From the NCBI GenBank assembly GCA_902493855.1, contig CABUQV010000039.1:1-13058 (forward strand): a stretch of 13,058 nt of DNA. The letters are read 5' to 3'. This document shows, piece after piece, positions 1 through 6,157 of this stretch. Origin of the DNA: an uncultured Collinsella sp. (lineage in GTDB: Bacteria > Actinomycetota > Coriobacteriia > Coriobacteriales > Coriobacteriaceae). A program made the translations under genes and the position numbers. Numbering within the stretch: the first letter of the stretch is position 1; every line of letters starts with the position of its first letter. The notes under the pieces were generated by a model that was not told the origin of the DNA, did no database searches, and was given only the letters and a program-made list of their open reading frames with translations.

Positions 1-144
1 CCGATCGGCGGCCCCTCGGGGCTTGCCCGTATCGTAGGCAATGCGCCGAATGCTCGCCATCGAAATTTATCGATGGCCTATTTCAGACTGTAATGGGCAG
101 GTTACTTTGCACCAATCGTTGTTTGATGAAGGGCGGATTCTCGC

Positions 145-651
145 ATGGCGCTTCCCATGGTTTATGGCGGTCCCGGCCGGTATGTTCAGGGGCCGGGCGA
201 ACTCTCGCGTCAGGGCAGGTATTTGTCATGGTTGGGCTGCGCTGCCTATGTCTTGTTTGACCAGGGCACCGAGGATCGGCTGTGCAGGCAGATCGTCGAT
301 GGATTTCTGGACGACGATCTGAGTGAGCCGTTCTTTAAGATTTATGACGGTCCGTGTACGGAAGAAGCCGTTGTCGAAATGGCTAAGGAAGCCCAGGCTG
401 AGTATTGCGACATGGTGGTGGGTATTGGCGGCGGCAAAATGCTCGATATCGCCAAGGCCGTTGCGTTTTATGCCGAGTTGCCGTTGTGCGTATGCCCCAC
501 GGCGGCGTCGATGGACGGTCCGTGCAGTGCGATTTCCGATGCCGATCTGCAGGGTGTTGCAAATGCGGTCTTTAGAAACGAACGCAATATGGCCAACGAG
601 CAGGCCAAGGTGGCCAGGCAAAAGCTCGCCGAGCTCATGCGCGAGGCATAG
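145..651 (+). pseudogene. Glycerol dehydrogenase (GldA-like), N-terminal half only
   Basis: The product would have 168 residues, against about 365 for glycerol dehydrogenases, which oxidise glycerol to dihydroxyacetone with NAD and a metal ion. Residues 7-16 (YGGPGRYVQG) match the family N-terminus. GIGGGK (93-98) and LDIAKAVAF are the dinucleotide-binding turn and following helix. PTAASMDGPCSAIS (118-131) is the conserved segment carrying the first metal-binding Asp (D124). Homology then stops abruptly. The last 36 or so residues do not resemble the family, and the all-helical C-terminal domain with the two metal-binding His residues is absent in all frames downstream. An internal deletion fusing the N-terminal domain to a short tail would explain this. 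The start at 145 has a weak AAGGG about 11 nt upstream; 157 is an alternative. The relationship to GldA is clear, but whether the fragment is expressed is unknown. It cannot be an active dehydrogenase as it stands. Confidence 0.65.
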
Positions 652-679
652 TTTGGCGCTTGATTGACCTTGTGCAATC

Positions 680-711
680 GAGGCGGCGATAGGCCATGGG
701 CTATTTGCCTC
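680..711 (+). other. Hairpin downstream of the gldA remnant
   Basis: GAGGC (680-684) pairs with GCCTC (707-711). Inside it, ATAG (689-692) plus CC pairs with GG plus CTAT (699-704) with a one-base bulge and a three-base loop. No T-run follows, so it is at best a weak transcription terminator for the fragment upstream. Confidence 0.3.
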
Positions 712-802
712 AAAGGTGCTCCGCGTGTAATTTGCCCGAGGCGTGGGCCGATAGCGTATCATTATCTCTTGCTTGTTTGCACTGCTCAGGGAGGGGCCGC
801 GC

Positions 803-2056
803 ATGGCGCAGGAACACGATCTGTTTGATGACATTATCGAGATCAGCAAGGGTTTCGACTTTCTTAAAAACCCGCTTGGCGGTGTGACCGATGCACTCGA
901 TCCGTCGGCGCCGCAGTGGAATCCTGCCGACTACAAGGAGCGTCCGCGCGGCAACACCATTCCGTGCTTGACCTGCAAAAACGAAAAGAGCGGCTGCACC
1001 GCGTGCATGGACGTGTGCCCGGTCAACGCTATCGAGGTCGAGGAAGACGCCATCGAGATCCTCGACTCCTGTCGCAAGTGCGGTCTGTGCGCCGCTGCTT
1101 GCCCGACGGAGGCGATCATCTCTCCGCGCCTTGCACCCAAAAACGTCTACGACGACATTGTCTCGGCGGCTACGAGCCACGAGACCGCCTATGTTACCTG
1201 CACGCGTGCCCTTAAGCGCATGCCGCGCGAGAACGAGGTCGTCGTCGCCTGCGTGGGCGATATTACGGCCGAGACTTGGTTTTCGGTACTGGCCGACTAT
1301 CCCAACGTGAGTGTGTACCTGCCGTTGGGCGTGTGCGATAAATGCCGCAATACCGGCGGTGAGGATATTCTGGGCGAGGCGATTGCGAAGGCCGAGGAGT
1401 GGTCCGGCACGGGTATGGGCCTGGAGGTCGACCCCAAGAGCCTCAAGTGCCATAAGCGTCGCGAGTACGAGCGCAAGGAGTACATGGAAAAGATCGCTCG
1501 CACCACGGGCCTGACGGTGACCAAGCTCAATCCGGCGACGGCGGCGCTGGCCTCGGTGACGCAAAAGCTCAAGGCCCATCGCCATCAGATTACCCAGCTG
1601 GAGCGCACGCTCAACACCATGTGCGGCACCACGACGACCAAGCGCCGCCGTTCGCTCACCCACGGGCGGCAGCTGGTGCTCTCGACGCTGCAAAACCATC
1701 CCGAGCTTGCCCAGAACATGCAGGTGAGCACGCCGGAGTGCGATTTTGACAAGTGCACGTCGTGTGGTGAGTGTGTCAATGTATGCCCTACGTTCGCCTG
1801 CGATCTGGTGGGAAGTGGCCGCTTTGCGTTGGAGTCCACGTATTGTTTGGGCTGCGGCGCCTGTGTCAAGGTGTGTCCCGAGCATGCGCTCAAGCTTGTT
1901 GAGCACGACGCGTCCAATCTGGTCGTCGTCGACCCCGAGGCCGAGGAAAAGGCCGCCCAGAAGGCGAAGGCTCACGAAGAAGCTGAGAAGGTCAAGGCCG
2001 AAGCAAAGGTCAAGCTCGACAAGATGCTCGATCAGGTGGAGAAGCTCGCGGACTAG
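803..2056 (+). CDS. Soluble protein with four ferredoxin-type [4Fe-4S] cluster motifs
   Basis: This 417-residue protein has no signal peptide or membrane segment, so it should be cytosolic. Cluster motifs come in two pairs. The N-terminal pair is C55-x2-C58-x6-C65-x2-C68-x3-C72P (with a six-residue insertion) and C90-x2-C93-x2-C96-x3-C100P. The C-terminal pair is C318-x2-C321-x2-C324-x3-C328P and C348-x2-C351-x2-C354-x3-C358P. Between them lies an alpha/beta-looking domain (about 128-215) with further cysteines at 133, 150, 178, 181 and 216. This domain recalls the small iron-sulfur subunits that accompany hydrogenases or heterodisulfide reductases; that likeness is by eye. Residues 379-417 are Lys/Glu/Ala rich and probably a coiled coil. 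The start at 803 is set by AGGGAGG at 788-794; an in-frame ATG at 773 lacks a ribosome site. A weak promoter may lie at TTGCCC (732) and TATCAT (757), with a long 19-bp spacer. It is probably an electron carrier or hub; partner and substrate are unknown. Confidence 0.85.
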   Translation: MAQEHDLFDDIIEISKGFDFLKNPLGGVTDALDPSAPQWNPADYKERPRGNTIPCLTCKNEKSGCTACMDVCPVNAIEVEEDAIEILDSCRKCGLCAAACPTEAIISPRLAPKNVYDDIVSAATSHETAYVTCTRALKRMPRENEVVVACVGDITAETWFSVLADYPNVSVYLPLGVCDKCRNTGGEDILGEAIAKAEEWSGTGMGLEVDPKSLKCHKRREYERKEYMEKIARTTGLTVTKLNPATAALASVTQKLKAHRHQITQLERTLNTMCGTTTTKRRRSLTHGRQLVLSTLQNHPELAQNMQVSTPECDFDKCTSCGECVNVCPTFACDLVGSGRFALESTYCLGCGACVKVCPEHALKLVEHDASNLVVVDPEAEEKAAQKAKAHEEAEKVKAEAKVKLDKMLDQVEKLAD

Positions 2057-2075
2057 CTAAAATAGCGTAAATGAT

Positions 2076-2106
2076 GGCCGGTGGGACAGGTACTGCCCCG
2101 CCGGCC
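2076..2106. other. GC-rich hairpin between convergent genes
   Basis: GGCCGGTGGG (2076-2085) pairs with 2097-2106 over ten positions including one T-G wobble. After an A/C mismatch, CAG (2087-2089) pairs with CTG (2093-2095) around a three-base loop. On the plus strand it is followed by six A residues rather than T, so it is not a classic terminator for the iron-sulfur gene, but it could protect that transcript's 3' end. Confidence 0.5.
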
Positions 2107-2177
2107 AAAAAAGTTGCGGTGGAATAGTTCCTGTTTTGCCCTTAAGCTGGCCATTCTAGGAGCTATTCCACCGCAAC
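2107..2177 (-). terminator. Rho-independent terminator of the GntR gene, with 20-bp arms
   Basis: Read on the minus strand, GTTGCGGTGGAATAGCTCCT (2177-2158) pairs with 2132-2113 over 20 positions with a single G-U-type mismatch. The loop is 25 nt (2133-2157). Six T residues (2112-2107) follow directly. It lies 11 nt past the GntR stop codon. The arms are longer than a terminator needs, so this may be a dispersed palindromic repeat serving as one. Confidence 0.75.
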
Positions 2178-2187
2178 TAATAGATGG

Positions 2188-2943
2188 TTAGTTCATGCTG
2201 CTTTGGTGGCCGGTTCGACCGGTACCGTTGCGCGTCACGGTTTCATGGAGCAAAAAGAACCCGGGGACCTGTTTGGTCTCGGTGTATTCCATAAGGATGC
2301 CGTCGGCGTTGTAGGTCTGCCCGCGTATAACGGCGAGTGCGTTAAAGTCGTCGAGATCGAGCACGCGCGTATCCTCGGGCGTGGGATGCTCGATCGTTAC
2401 ATCGCGTTTGCCCGTGGCAATCTTAATGCCAAGGTCTTCTTCGAGGTAACGATAGATCGAGTCGTTGACAATCTCGGGTGTCAGCCCCGGTACCTGTGAG
2501 CTTAGGTAATAGGAGTCGTCGGAGCACACGGCATGTCCGTCTGCATAACGGATGCGTTTGGCGCGCGTAAGCTCGCAGCCTTCGGGAAACCCGGTAATCC
2601 TGGAGAGTGCCTTGCTACAGACGAGGAGCTCAAAGACGGTGGTGACAGTCTTGAGCTCAAAGCCCCGGCTGGTCGCGATTTCCTTAAAGGTCTCGAGTCC
2701 GCCGCCGCCACGACTCTTCTCGTCACTGATGTTGCGAATGACGCGCATGCCTTTGCCTTGCTGGGGGAGCACGTAACCATCTGCCGCAAGCATCGAGATG
2801 GCGCGACGGACCGTCATGCGCGAACAGTCAAACAGCTGCGTGAGCTCAGTCTCCGAAGGCAGATAACTCTGATAGGCGTATGTGCCGTCGTCAATCGACT
2901 GCTTCACGTTGTCATAAATAGTTTGGAAGATGGCTCGCGCCAT
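2188..2943 (-). CDS. GntR-family (HutC/UTRA) repressor, TreR-like
   Basis: A 251-residue transcription regulator. The winged helix-turn-helix fills residues 1-70: LPSETELTQLF (28-38), recognition helix SRMTVRRAISML (41-52), wing QQGKGMRV (61-68). Residues about 82-232 form a UTRA ligand-binding domain. GLETFKEIA, the SIYRYLEEDLGI block and MEYTETK match the Bacillus trehalose repressor TreR in order and spacing; TreR senses trehalose 6-phosphate. The start at 2943 has AGGAG 7 nt upstream. The gene follows the dehydrogenase on the same strand after 66 nt, so the two are probably co-transcribed. It lies near a divergent alpha-glucoside PTS operon with two TCTAGA-centred operators. The inferred role is a repressor of both transcription units, released by a phosphorylated disaccharide, and also autoregulated. 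Trehalose itself is not proven as the inducer source. Confidence 0.88.
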   Translation of the reverse strand: MARAIFQTIYDNVKQSIDDGTYAYQSYLPSETELTQLFDCSRMTVRRAISMLAADGYVLPQQGKGMRVIRNISDEKSRGGGGLETFKEIATSRGFELKTVTTVFELLVCSKALSRITGFPEGCELTRAKRIRYADGHAVCSDDSYYLSSQVPGLTPEIVNDSIYRYLEEDLGIKIATGKRDVTIEHPTPEDTRVLDLDDFNALAVIRGQTYNADGILMEYTETKQVPGFFLLHETVTRNGTGRTGHQSSMN

Positions 2944-2963
2944 GACGGTCTCCTAGAGCTGAG

Positions 2964-2996
2964 TGCGCGAGCGGTGGATGAGGACCGGCTCGCGCA
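2964..2996 (-). other. Intercistronic hairpin between dehydrogenase and regulator
   Basis: TGCGCGAGC (2964-2972) is a perfect inverted match to 2988-2996. Three more pairs (GGT with ACC) extend the stem past a one-base bulge. No T-run follows on the minus strand. It could stabilise the upstream mRNA or reduce read-through into the regulator gene. Confidence 0.4.
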
Positions 2997-3009
2997 GGTG
3001 TCGATCGAT

Positions 3010-4035
3010 TTACTTGCTGGGGTCGATTATATATTTACCCATGGCACGCAGGGCTGGGTCTGACAGGATGGCACCGAGCTCGTCGAGGGAAGCCACCTTG
3101 GCGACCATCGAGGATACGTCGAGCCTGCCAGAGTCGATGAGCTCGAGCGCGCGACGCTGTGTGTAAGGGTTGATGTAGGACGAGGTGAGCACGAGCTCCT
3201 TCTGGAAGACCTCGAAGGGCTTGACGGTGATTGTCTCATCGGGCTTGGTGAGGCCGAACATCATGACCGTAGCCTTGTGGCCGGCGATCTGGATGGCCTG
3301 CTCGATGGTGACGGGCTTGCCAACACACTCGATAACGACATCGACGTTGCCGACGCCCTCCTGCTTCAGGCGGGCCGGGACGTCCTCGTGGATGGAATCA
3401 ATTGCCAGGTCGGCGCCGAGTTTGAGTGCAACCTCGCGTTTGCCCTCGACGGGCTCGAGCAAGACGACCTTGGTGGCGCCGGCGTTTTTGGCGAGCTGCA
3501 TCATGAGCAGACCGATCATGCCACCGCCGATAACGACAACTGTGCTGCCGGGCTTGATGTTGCACATATCGATGCCGTGCAGACAGCAGGCGACGGGCTC
3601 GGTCATGGCGCCCTGCTCGAAGCTGGTGTGATCGCCCAACTTGTAGACTTGCTGCATATCGACGGAGCAGTACTCGGCAAAGCCGCCGTTAACGGTGGTG
3701 CCGTAACCGGTCATATGCTCGCAGTAGTGGTTGATTCCGTCGCGGCAGGGTTCGCAGCAGCCGCAGGGATGGTTTGGGTCGATACACACGCGATCGCCCG
3801 GTTTAAAGCCAGCGACGTCGCTGCCCACGGCCTCGACAACGCCCGCAAACTCATGACCAAGGATCGTGGGCGGGGTAACGTCGGCTGCACCCTTGTCGCC
3901 TTCATAGATATGAACGTCGGTACCGCAGACGCCGCAAGCTTTGACGTTGATCAGAACGTCGCGCCTGCCCACGGCCGGCTTTGCCGATTCCTCGACTCTG
4001 AGGTCGTGCTTTCCATAGAAGACCGCGCTTTTCAT
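3010..4035 (-). CDS. Zinc-dependent medium-chain alcohol/polyol dehydrogenase
   Basis: A 341-residue cytosolic NAD(P)-linked oxidoreductase of the medium-chain family (GroES-like plus Rossmann domains), close in pattern to sorbitol, butanediol and threonine dehydrogenases. Catalytic zinc ligands are C37, H61-E62 and E146. Structural zinc cysteines are C91, C94, C97 and C105. The nucleotide-binding turn is VIGGGMIG (168-175). An acidic E194 at the end of the second strand suggests NAD rather than NADP. The start is supported by AAGGAG about 6 nt upstream. The promoter at 4072-4100 faces the PTS operon across shared operators, so it should be induced with it. This points to oxidation of a sugar alcohol or other product of the imported glucoside, for example sorbitol released from a maltitol-type substrate. 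That substrate idea is inference; motifs do not separate sorbitol, butanediol or threonine specificity. Confidence 0.85.
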   Translation of the reverse strand: MKSAVFYGKHDLRVEESAKPAVGRRDVLINVKACGVCGTDVHIYEGDKGAADVTPPTILGHEFAGVVEAVGSDVAGFKPGDRVCIDPNHPCGCCEPCRDGINHYCEHMTGYGTTVNGGFAEYCSVDMQQVYKLGDHTSFEQGAMTEPVACCLHGIDMCNIKPGSTVVVIGGGMIGLLMMQLAKNAGATKVVLLEPVEGKREVALKLGADLAIDSIHEDVPARLKQEGVGNVDVVIECVGKPVTIEQAIQIAGHKATVMMFGLTKPDETITVKPFEVFQKELVLTSSYINPYTQRRALELIDSGRLDVSSMVAKVASLDELGAILSDPALRAMGKYIIDPSK

Positions 4036-4071
4036 GGTGACTCCTTAACGTGGCGGTGAATGTTGTAATGA

Positions 4072-4100
4072 AGTATAGGTATGCAAACATCCTTATACAA
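4072..4100 (-). promoter_or_regulatory. Promoter of the dehydrogenase-regulator operon
   Basis: On the minus strand, TTGTAT (4100-4095) and TATACT (4077-4072) are separated by exactly 17 bp. The start codon is 36 bp further on, with AAGGAG in front of it. An operator copy abuts the -35 box on its upstream side. Confidence 0.65.
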
Positions 4101-4116
4101 GCCTATCTAGACAAGT
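4101..4116. promoter_or_regulatory. Operator copy 1 (TCTAGA core) for the GntR regulator
   Basis: GCCTATCTAGACAAGT is an imperfect palindrome centred on TCTAGA. Its 14-base segment 4104-4117 is the exact reverse complement of 4231-4244. HutC-type GntR regulators bind related GTCTAGAC-like palindromes; the Streptomyces DasR site has the same core. It directly abuts the -35 box of the minus promoter. Confidence 0.7.
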
Positions 4117-4117
4117 T

Positions 4118-4230
4118 GATAAATATTTTGTTTTAGAAGTTTTAGACAAACAGGCAATAACAGGCAAAACCTTTGAAATAAACCGTTCACCGTCAATTAT
4201 CGACCGCTGACCGAACATGGAAACCGTATT
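4118..4230. promoter_or_regulatory. AT-rich spacer between the two operators
   Basis: No gene lies here. It is much more AT-rich than its surroundings, especially 4118-4146. TAGACAA at 4143-4149 repeats one half of the operator and may be a weak third site. ACAGGCAA occurs at 4150-4157 and again at 4160-4167, exactly one helical turn apart, which could be a separate protein-binding site. The spacing would allow DNA looping between the outer operators. Confidence 0.4.
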
Positions 4231-4231
4231 A

Positions 4232-4247
4232 ACTTGTCTAGATAAGT
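4232..4247. promoter_or_regulatory. Operator copy 2 (TCTAGA core) for the GntR regulator
   Basis: ACTTGTCTAGATAAGT is palindromic except for one base pair. It lies immediately upstream of the extended -10 of the PTS promoter, in the spacer that polymerase must contact, so binding should block transcription. Its centre is 131 bp from that of copy 1. Confidence 0.75.
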
Positions 4248-4255
4248 GATATGAT
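4247..4255 (+). promoter_or_regulatory. Extended -10 promoter of the PTS-glucosidase operon
   Basis: TGATATGAT reads as an extended -10 (TGn plus TATGAT). No good -35 box is present at 17 bp; the closest is TTAACT at 4229. Transcription would start near 4262. Confidence 0.55.
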
Positions 4256-4261
4256 AAAAAT

Positions 4262-4392
4262 AGAAGCGCAAGAAGTCAGGGAAGCGGGCCCACCCGTCCT
4301 ATTGCACGAGGTACACGCAAACGGCGCGTCTGCGGTCTCGAGTGAAGCCAAAACCGCAGCCGCTCCGAATGAAGAGAGGGGGATTCCCCGTC
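4262..4392 (+). promoter_or_regulatory. Leader of the PTS operon mRNA with a small hairpin
   Basis: A 5' untranslated stretch of about 130 nt. CTGCGGT (4330-4336) pairs with ACCGCAG (4353-4359) around a 16-nt loop. AGAGAGGGG (4373-4381) is the ribosome site for the ATG at 4393. No riboswitch class or antiterminator target could be recognised. Confidence 0.35.
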
Positions 4393-6003
4393 ATGATGCA
4401 AAAGATACAACGTTTCGGCGGTGCAATGTACACGCCTGCAATTCTTTTCGCATTTTCCGGAATCGTCGTCGGCCTGGGTACGTTGTTTACCACCGAGGCG
4501 ATCTTTGGCGAGATGGCCACTGCGGGTCATCTTTGGTTTGATTGCTGGAATGTGCTGCTCCAGGGTGGTTGGACGCTCTTTAACCAGATGCCGTTGCTGT
4601 TTTGCGTAGCGTTGCCAATCTCGCTCGCGAACAAGCAGAACGCTCGCTGCTGCATGGAGGCTTTGGCCATCTACCTTACCTTCAACTACTTTGTAAGCAC
4701 AATCTTGGGGCAGTGGGGCCCTGTCTTTGGAGTCGACTACTCTGTCGAGGCGGGCAGCGGTACTGGTCTTGCCACTATCGCAAGCATCAAAACGCTTGAT
4801 ATGGGCATCATGGGCGCGCTTATCATTTCTGGTATCGCCACGATGCTTCACAACAAGTACTTCGACACCGAACTTCCTGAGTGGCTGGGCGTGTTCTCGG
4901 GCTCCGTGTTCATTTATATGATCGGTTTCTTCGTTATGGTTCCGGTCGCTCTTATCGCCTGCCTGGTGTGGCCGCATGTTCAGGCTGCTATCTCCGCCTT
5001 CCAGGGATTCATCCTTTCCGCCGGTACGTTTGGCGTGGGCGTCTTTGCTTTCTTCGAGCGCGTGCTGATTCCTACAGGCCTGCACCACTTTATCTATACG
5101 CCGTTCTATTACGACAACGCGGCGGTCAACGGCGGCATCTTTGCTGCTTGGGCCAACATCCTGCCCCAACTGGCTGCCGATCCGAGCATTGCTCTTAAGG
5201 ATGCCGCACCCTGGGCTGCCTATACATGCCCTGGTTGGACTAAGGTCTTCGGCTCGCTTGGCGTCGCCATTGCGTTTTATATGACCGCCAAACCCGAGCG
5301 CAAGCAGCGCGTCAAGGCTCTGCTCATTCCCGTCACCCTTACCGCTATGCTTTGCGGTATCACCGAGCCGCTTGACTTCACCTTCCTGTTCATCGCGCCC
5401 GGCCTGTTCGTCGTCCACTGCGTGCTCGGAGCGCTTGGCTGCATGGCTCAAAACCTCCTTGGCGTCGTGGGCATCTTCGACGGCGGCATCATCTCGATGC
5501 TCTCGTGGGACTGGCTGCCCCTTTGGGCCGCACACGGTCTGCAGTACGCCATCTCCATCCTTGTCGGTTTGTGCTTTACCGCCCTTTGGGTCGTGGTCTT
5601 CCGTTTCCTGATCGTCAAGTTCGACTTTAAGACCCCCGGTCGCGAGGATGACGATGTTGAGGTCGAGCTCAAGTCCAAGGCCGACTACAAGCAAAAGCAG
5701 GGCGGTGCTGCTGCTGGCAAATCGGTCGCCCAGAGTAAAGATGATGAGCGCTTGGTGCTTGCCGAGAAGATCCTCGATCTGCTCGGTGGCACGGATAACA
5801 TCATCGATGTAACTAACTGCGCTACCCGTCTGCGCGTTAACGTCAAGGACAAGAGCGTCGTTGCACCCGAGGCTTCCTTCAAGGCGATCGGTACGCATGG
5901 CTTGGTGGTCCAAGGTCAGTCGATCCAGGTCATCATCGGCCTTACCGTCCCGCAGGTTCGCGAGAAGTTCGAGAGTCTTCTGAAGTTCGAGAGTCTTCTG
6001 TAA
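4393..6003 (+). CDS. PTS permease EIICB, alpha-glucoside specific
   Basis: A 536-residue inner-membrane permease of the glucose-superfamily PTS that phosphorylates its sugar during uptake. Residues about 1-430 form the multi-span EIIC domain, with the conserved GITEP loop (322-326; E325 contacts sugar in the family). A polar linker rich in Lys/Asp/Gln (about 430-465) leads to the EIIB domain. TNCATRLRV there carries the phosphocysteine C476. No EIIA domain is present, so a separate glucose-type EIIA must supply phosphate. Domain order and the linked family 4 glucosidase match the MalX/GlvC/AglA group handling maltose, trehalulose and other sucrose isomers. The start at 4393 fits the purine-rich ribosome site at 4373-4381 and the family N-terminus (MMQKIQRFGGAMYTPAI); an in-frame GTG at 4342 and ATG at 4369 are less likely. 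The last six residues are a duplicated KFESLL. Confidence 0.92.
   Translation: MMQKIQRFGGAMYTPAILFAFSGIVVGLGTLFTTEAIFGEMATAGHLWFDCWNVLLQGGWTLFNQMPLLFCVALPISLANKQNARCCMEALAIYLTFNYFVSTILGQWGPVFGVDYSVEAGSGTGLATIASIKTLDMGIMGALIISGIATMLHNKYFDTELPEWLGVFSGSVFIYMIGFFVMVPVALIACLVWPHVQAAISAFQGFILSAGTFGVGVFAFFERVLIPTGLHHFIYTPFYYDNAAVNGGIFAAWANILPQLAADPSIALKDAAPWAAYTCPGWTKVFGSLGVAIAFYMTAKPERKQRVKALLIPVTLTAMLCGITEPLDFTFLFIAPGLFVVHCVLGALGCMAQNLLGVVGIFDGGIISMLSWDWLPLWAAHGLQYAISILVGLCFTALWVVVFRFLIVKFDFKTPGREDDDVEVELKSKADYKQKQGGAAAGKSVAQSKDDERLVLAEKILDLLGGTDNIIDVTNCATRLRVNVKDKSVVAPEASFKAIGTHGLVVQGQSIQVIIGLTVPQVREKFESLLKFESLL
5965..6000 (+). repeat. Perfect 18-bp tandem duplication at the EIICB C-terminus
   Basis: AAGTTCGAGAGTCTTCTG occurs twice in direct succession, ending at the stop codon. 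It is in frame and encodes KFESLL twice. Identity at every base suggests a recent slippage event. Confidence 0.95.
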
Positions 6004-6021
6004 ACCATCGTCCATCGAAAC

Positions 6022-6060
6022 AATCGGCCTTGCGAGCCGGTATGCACCGCAAGGCCGATT
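6022..6060 (+). other. Strong hairpin between permease and glucosidase genes
   Basis: AATCGGCCTTGCG (6022-6034) is a perfect 13-bp inverted match to 6048-6060, with a 13-nt loop. No T-run follows. A second small stem (TGGAG/CTCCA, 6062-6079) comes just after. This is better explained as an mRNA-stability or partial-termination element setting the ratio of permease to glucosidase than as a full terminator. Confidence 0.65.
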
Positions 6061-6157
6061 CTGGAGATAAAAAACTCCACTTCTAGGTAACAATTCCAAA
6101 CCGTGCAGGCCGCGTACGGGGATGGATTGAGCAAGCGGCCAGAATGAGGAGGACATC

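Noticed and set aside
1..93. Open frame from the left edge ending at TAA (91-93), possibly the end of an upstream gene
   Set aside because: About 30 residues with no recognisable motif; too short to support without upstream sequence.
710..1975. Long open frame antisense to the iron-sulfur gene
   Set aside because: Arg/Leu/Gly-rich composition, no ribosome site and no recognisable domain; it mirrors GC-rich codon positions of the sense gene.
4211..4235. Possible catabolite-response (cre) site near ATGGAAACCGTATTA
   Set aside because: Spacing of the conserved TG, AA and CG positions is off by one from the CcpA consensus, and CcpA is not established for this lineage.
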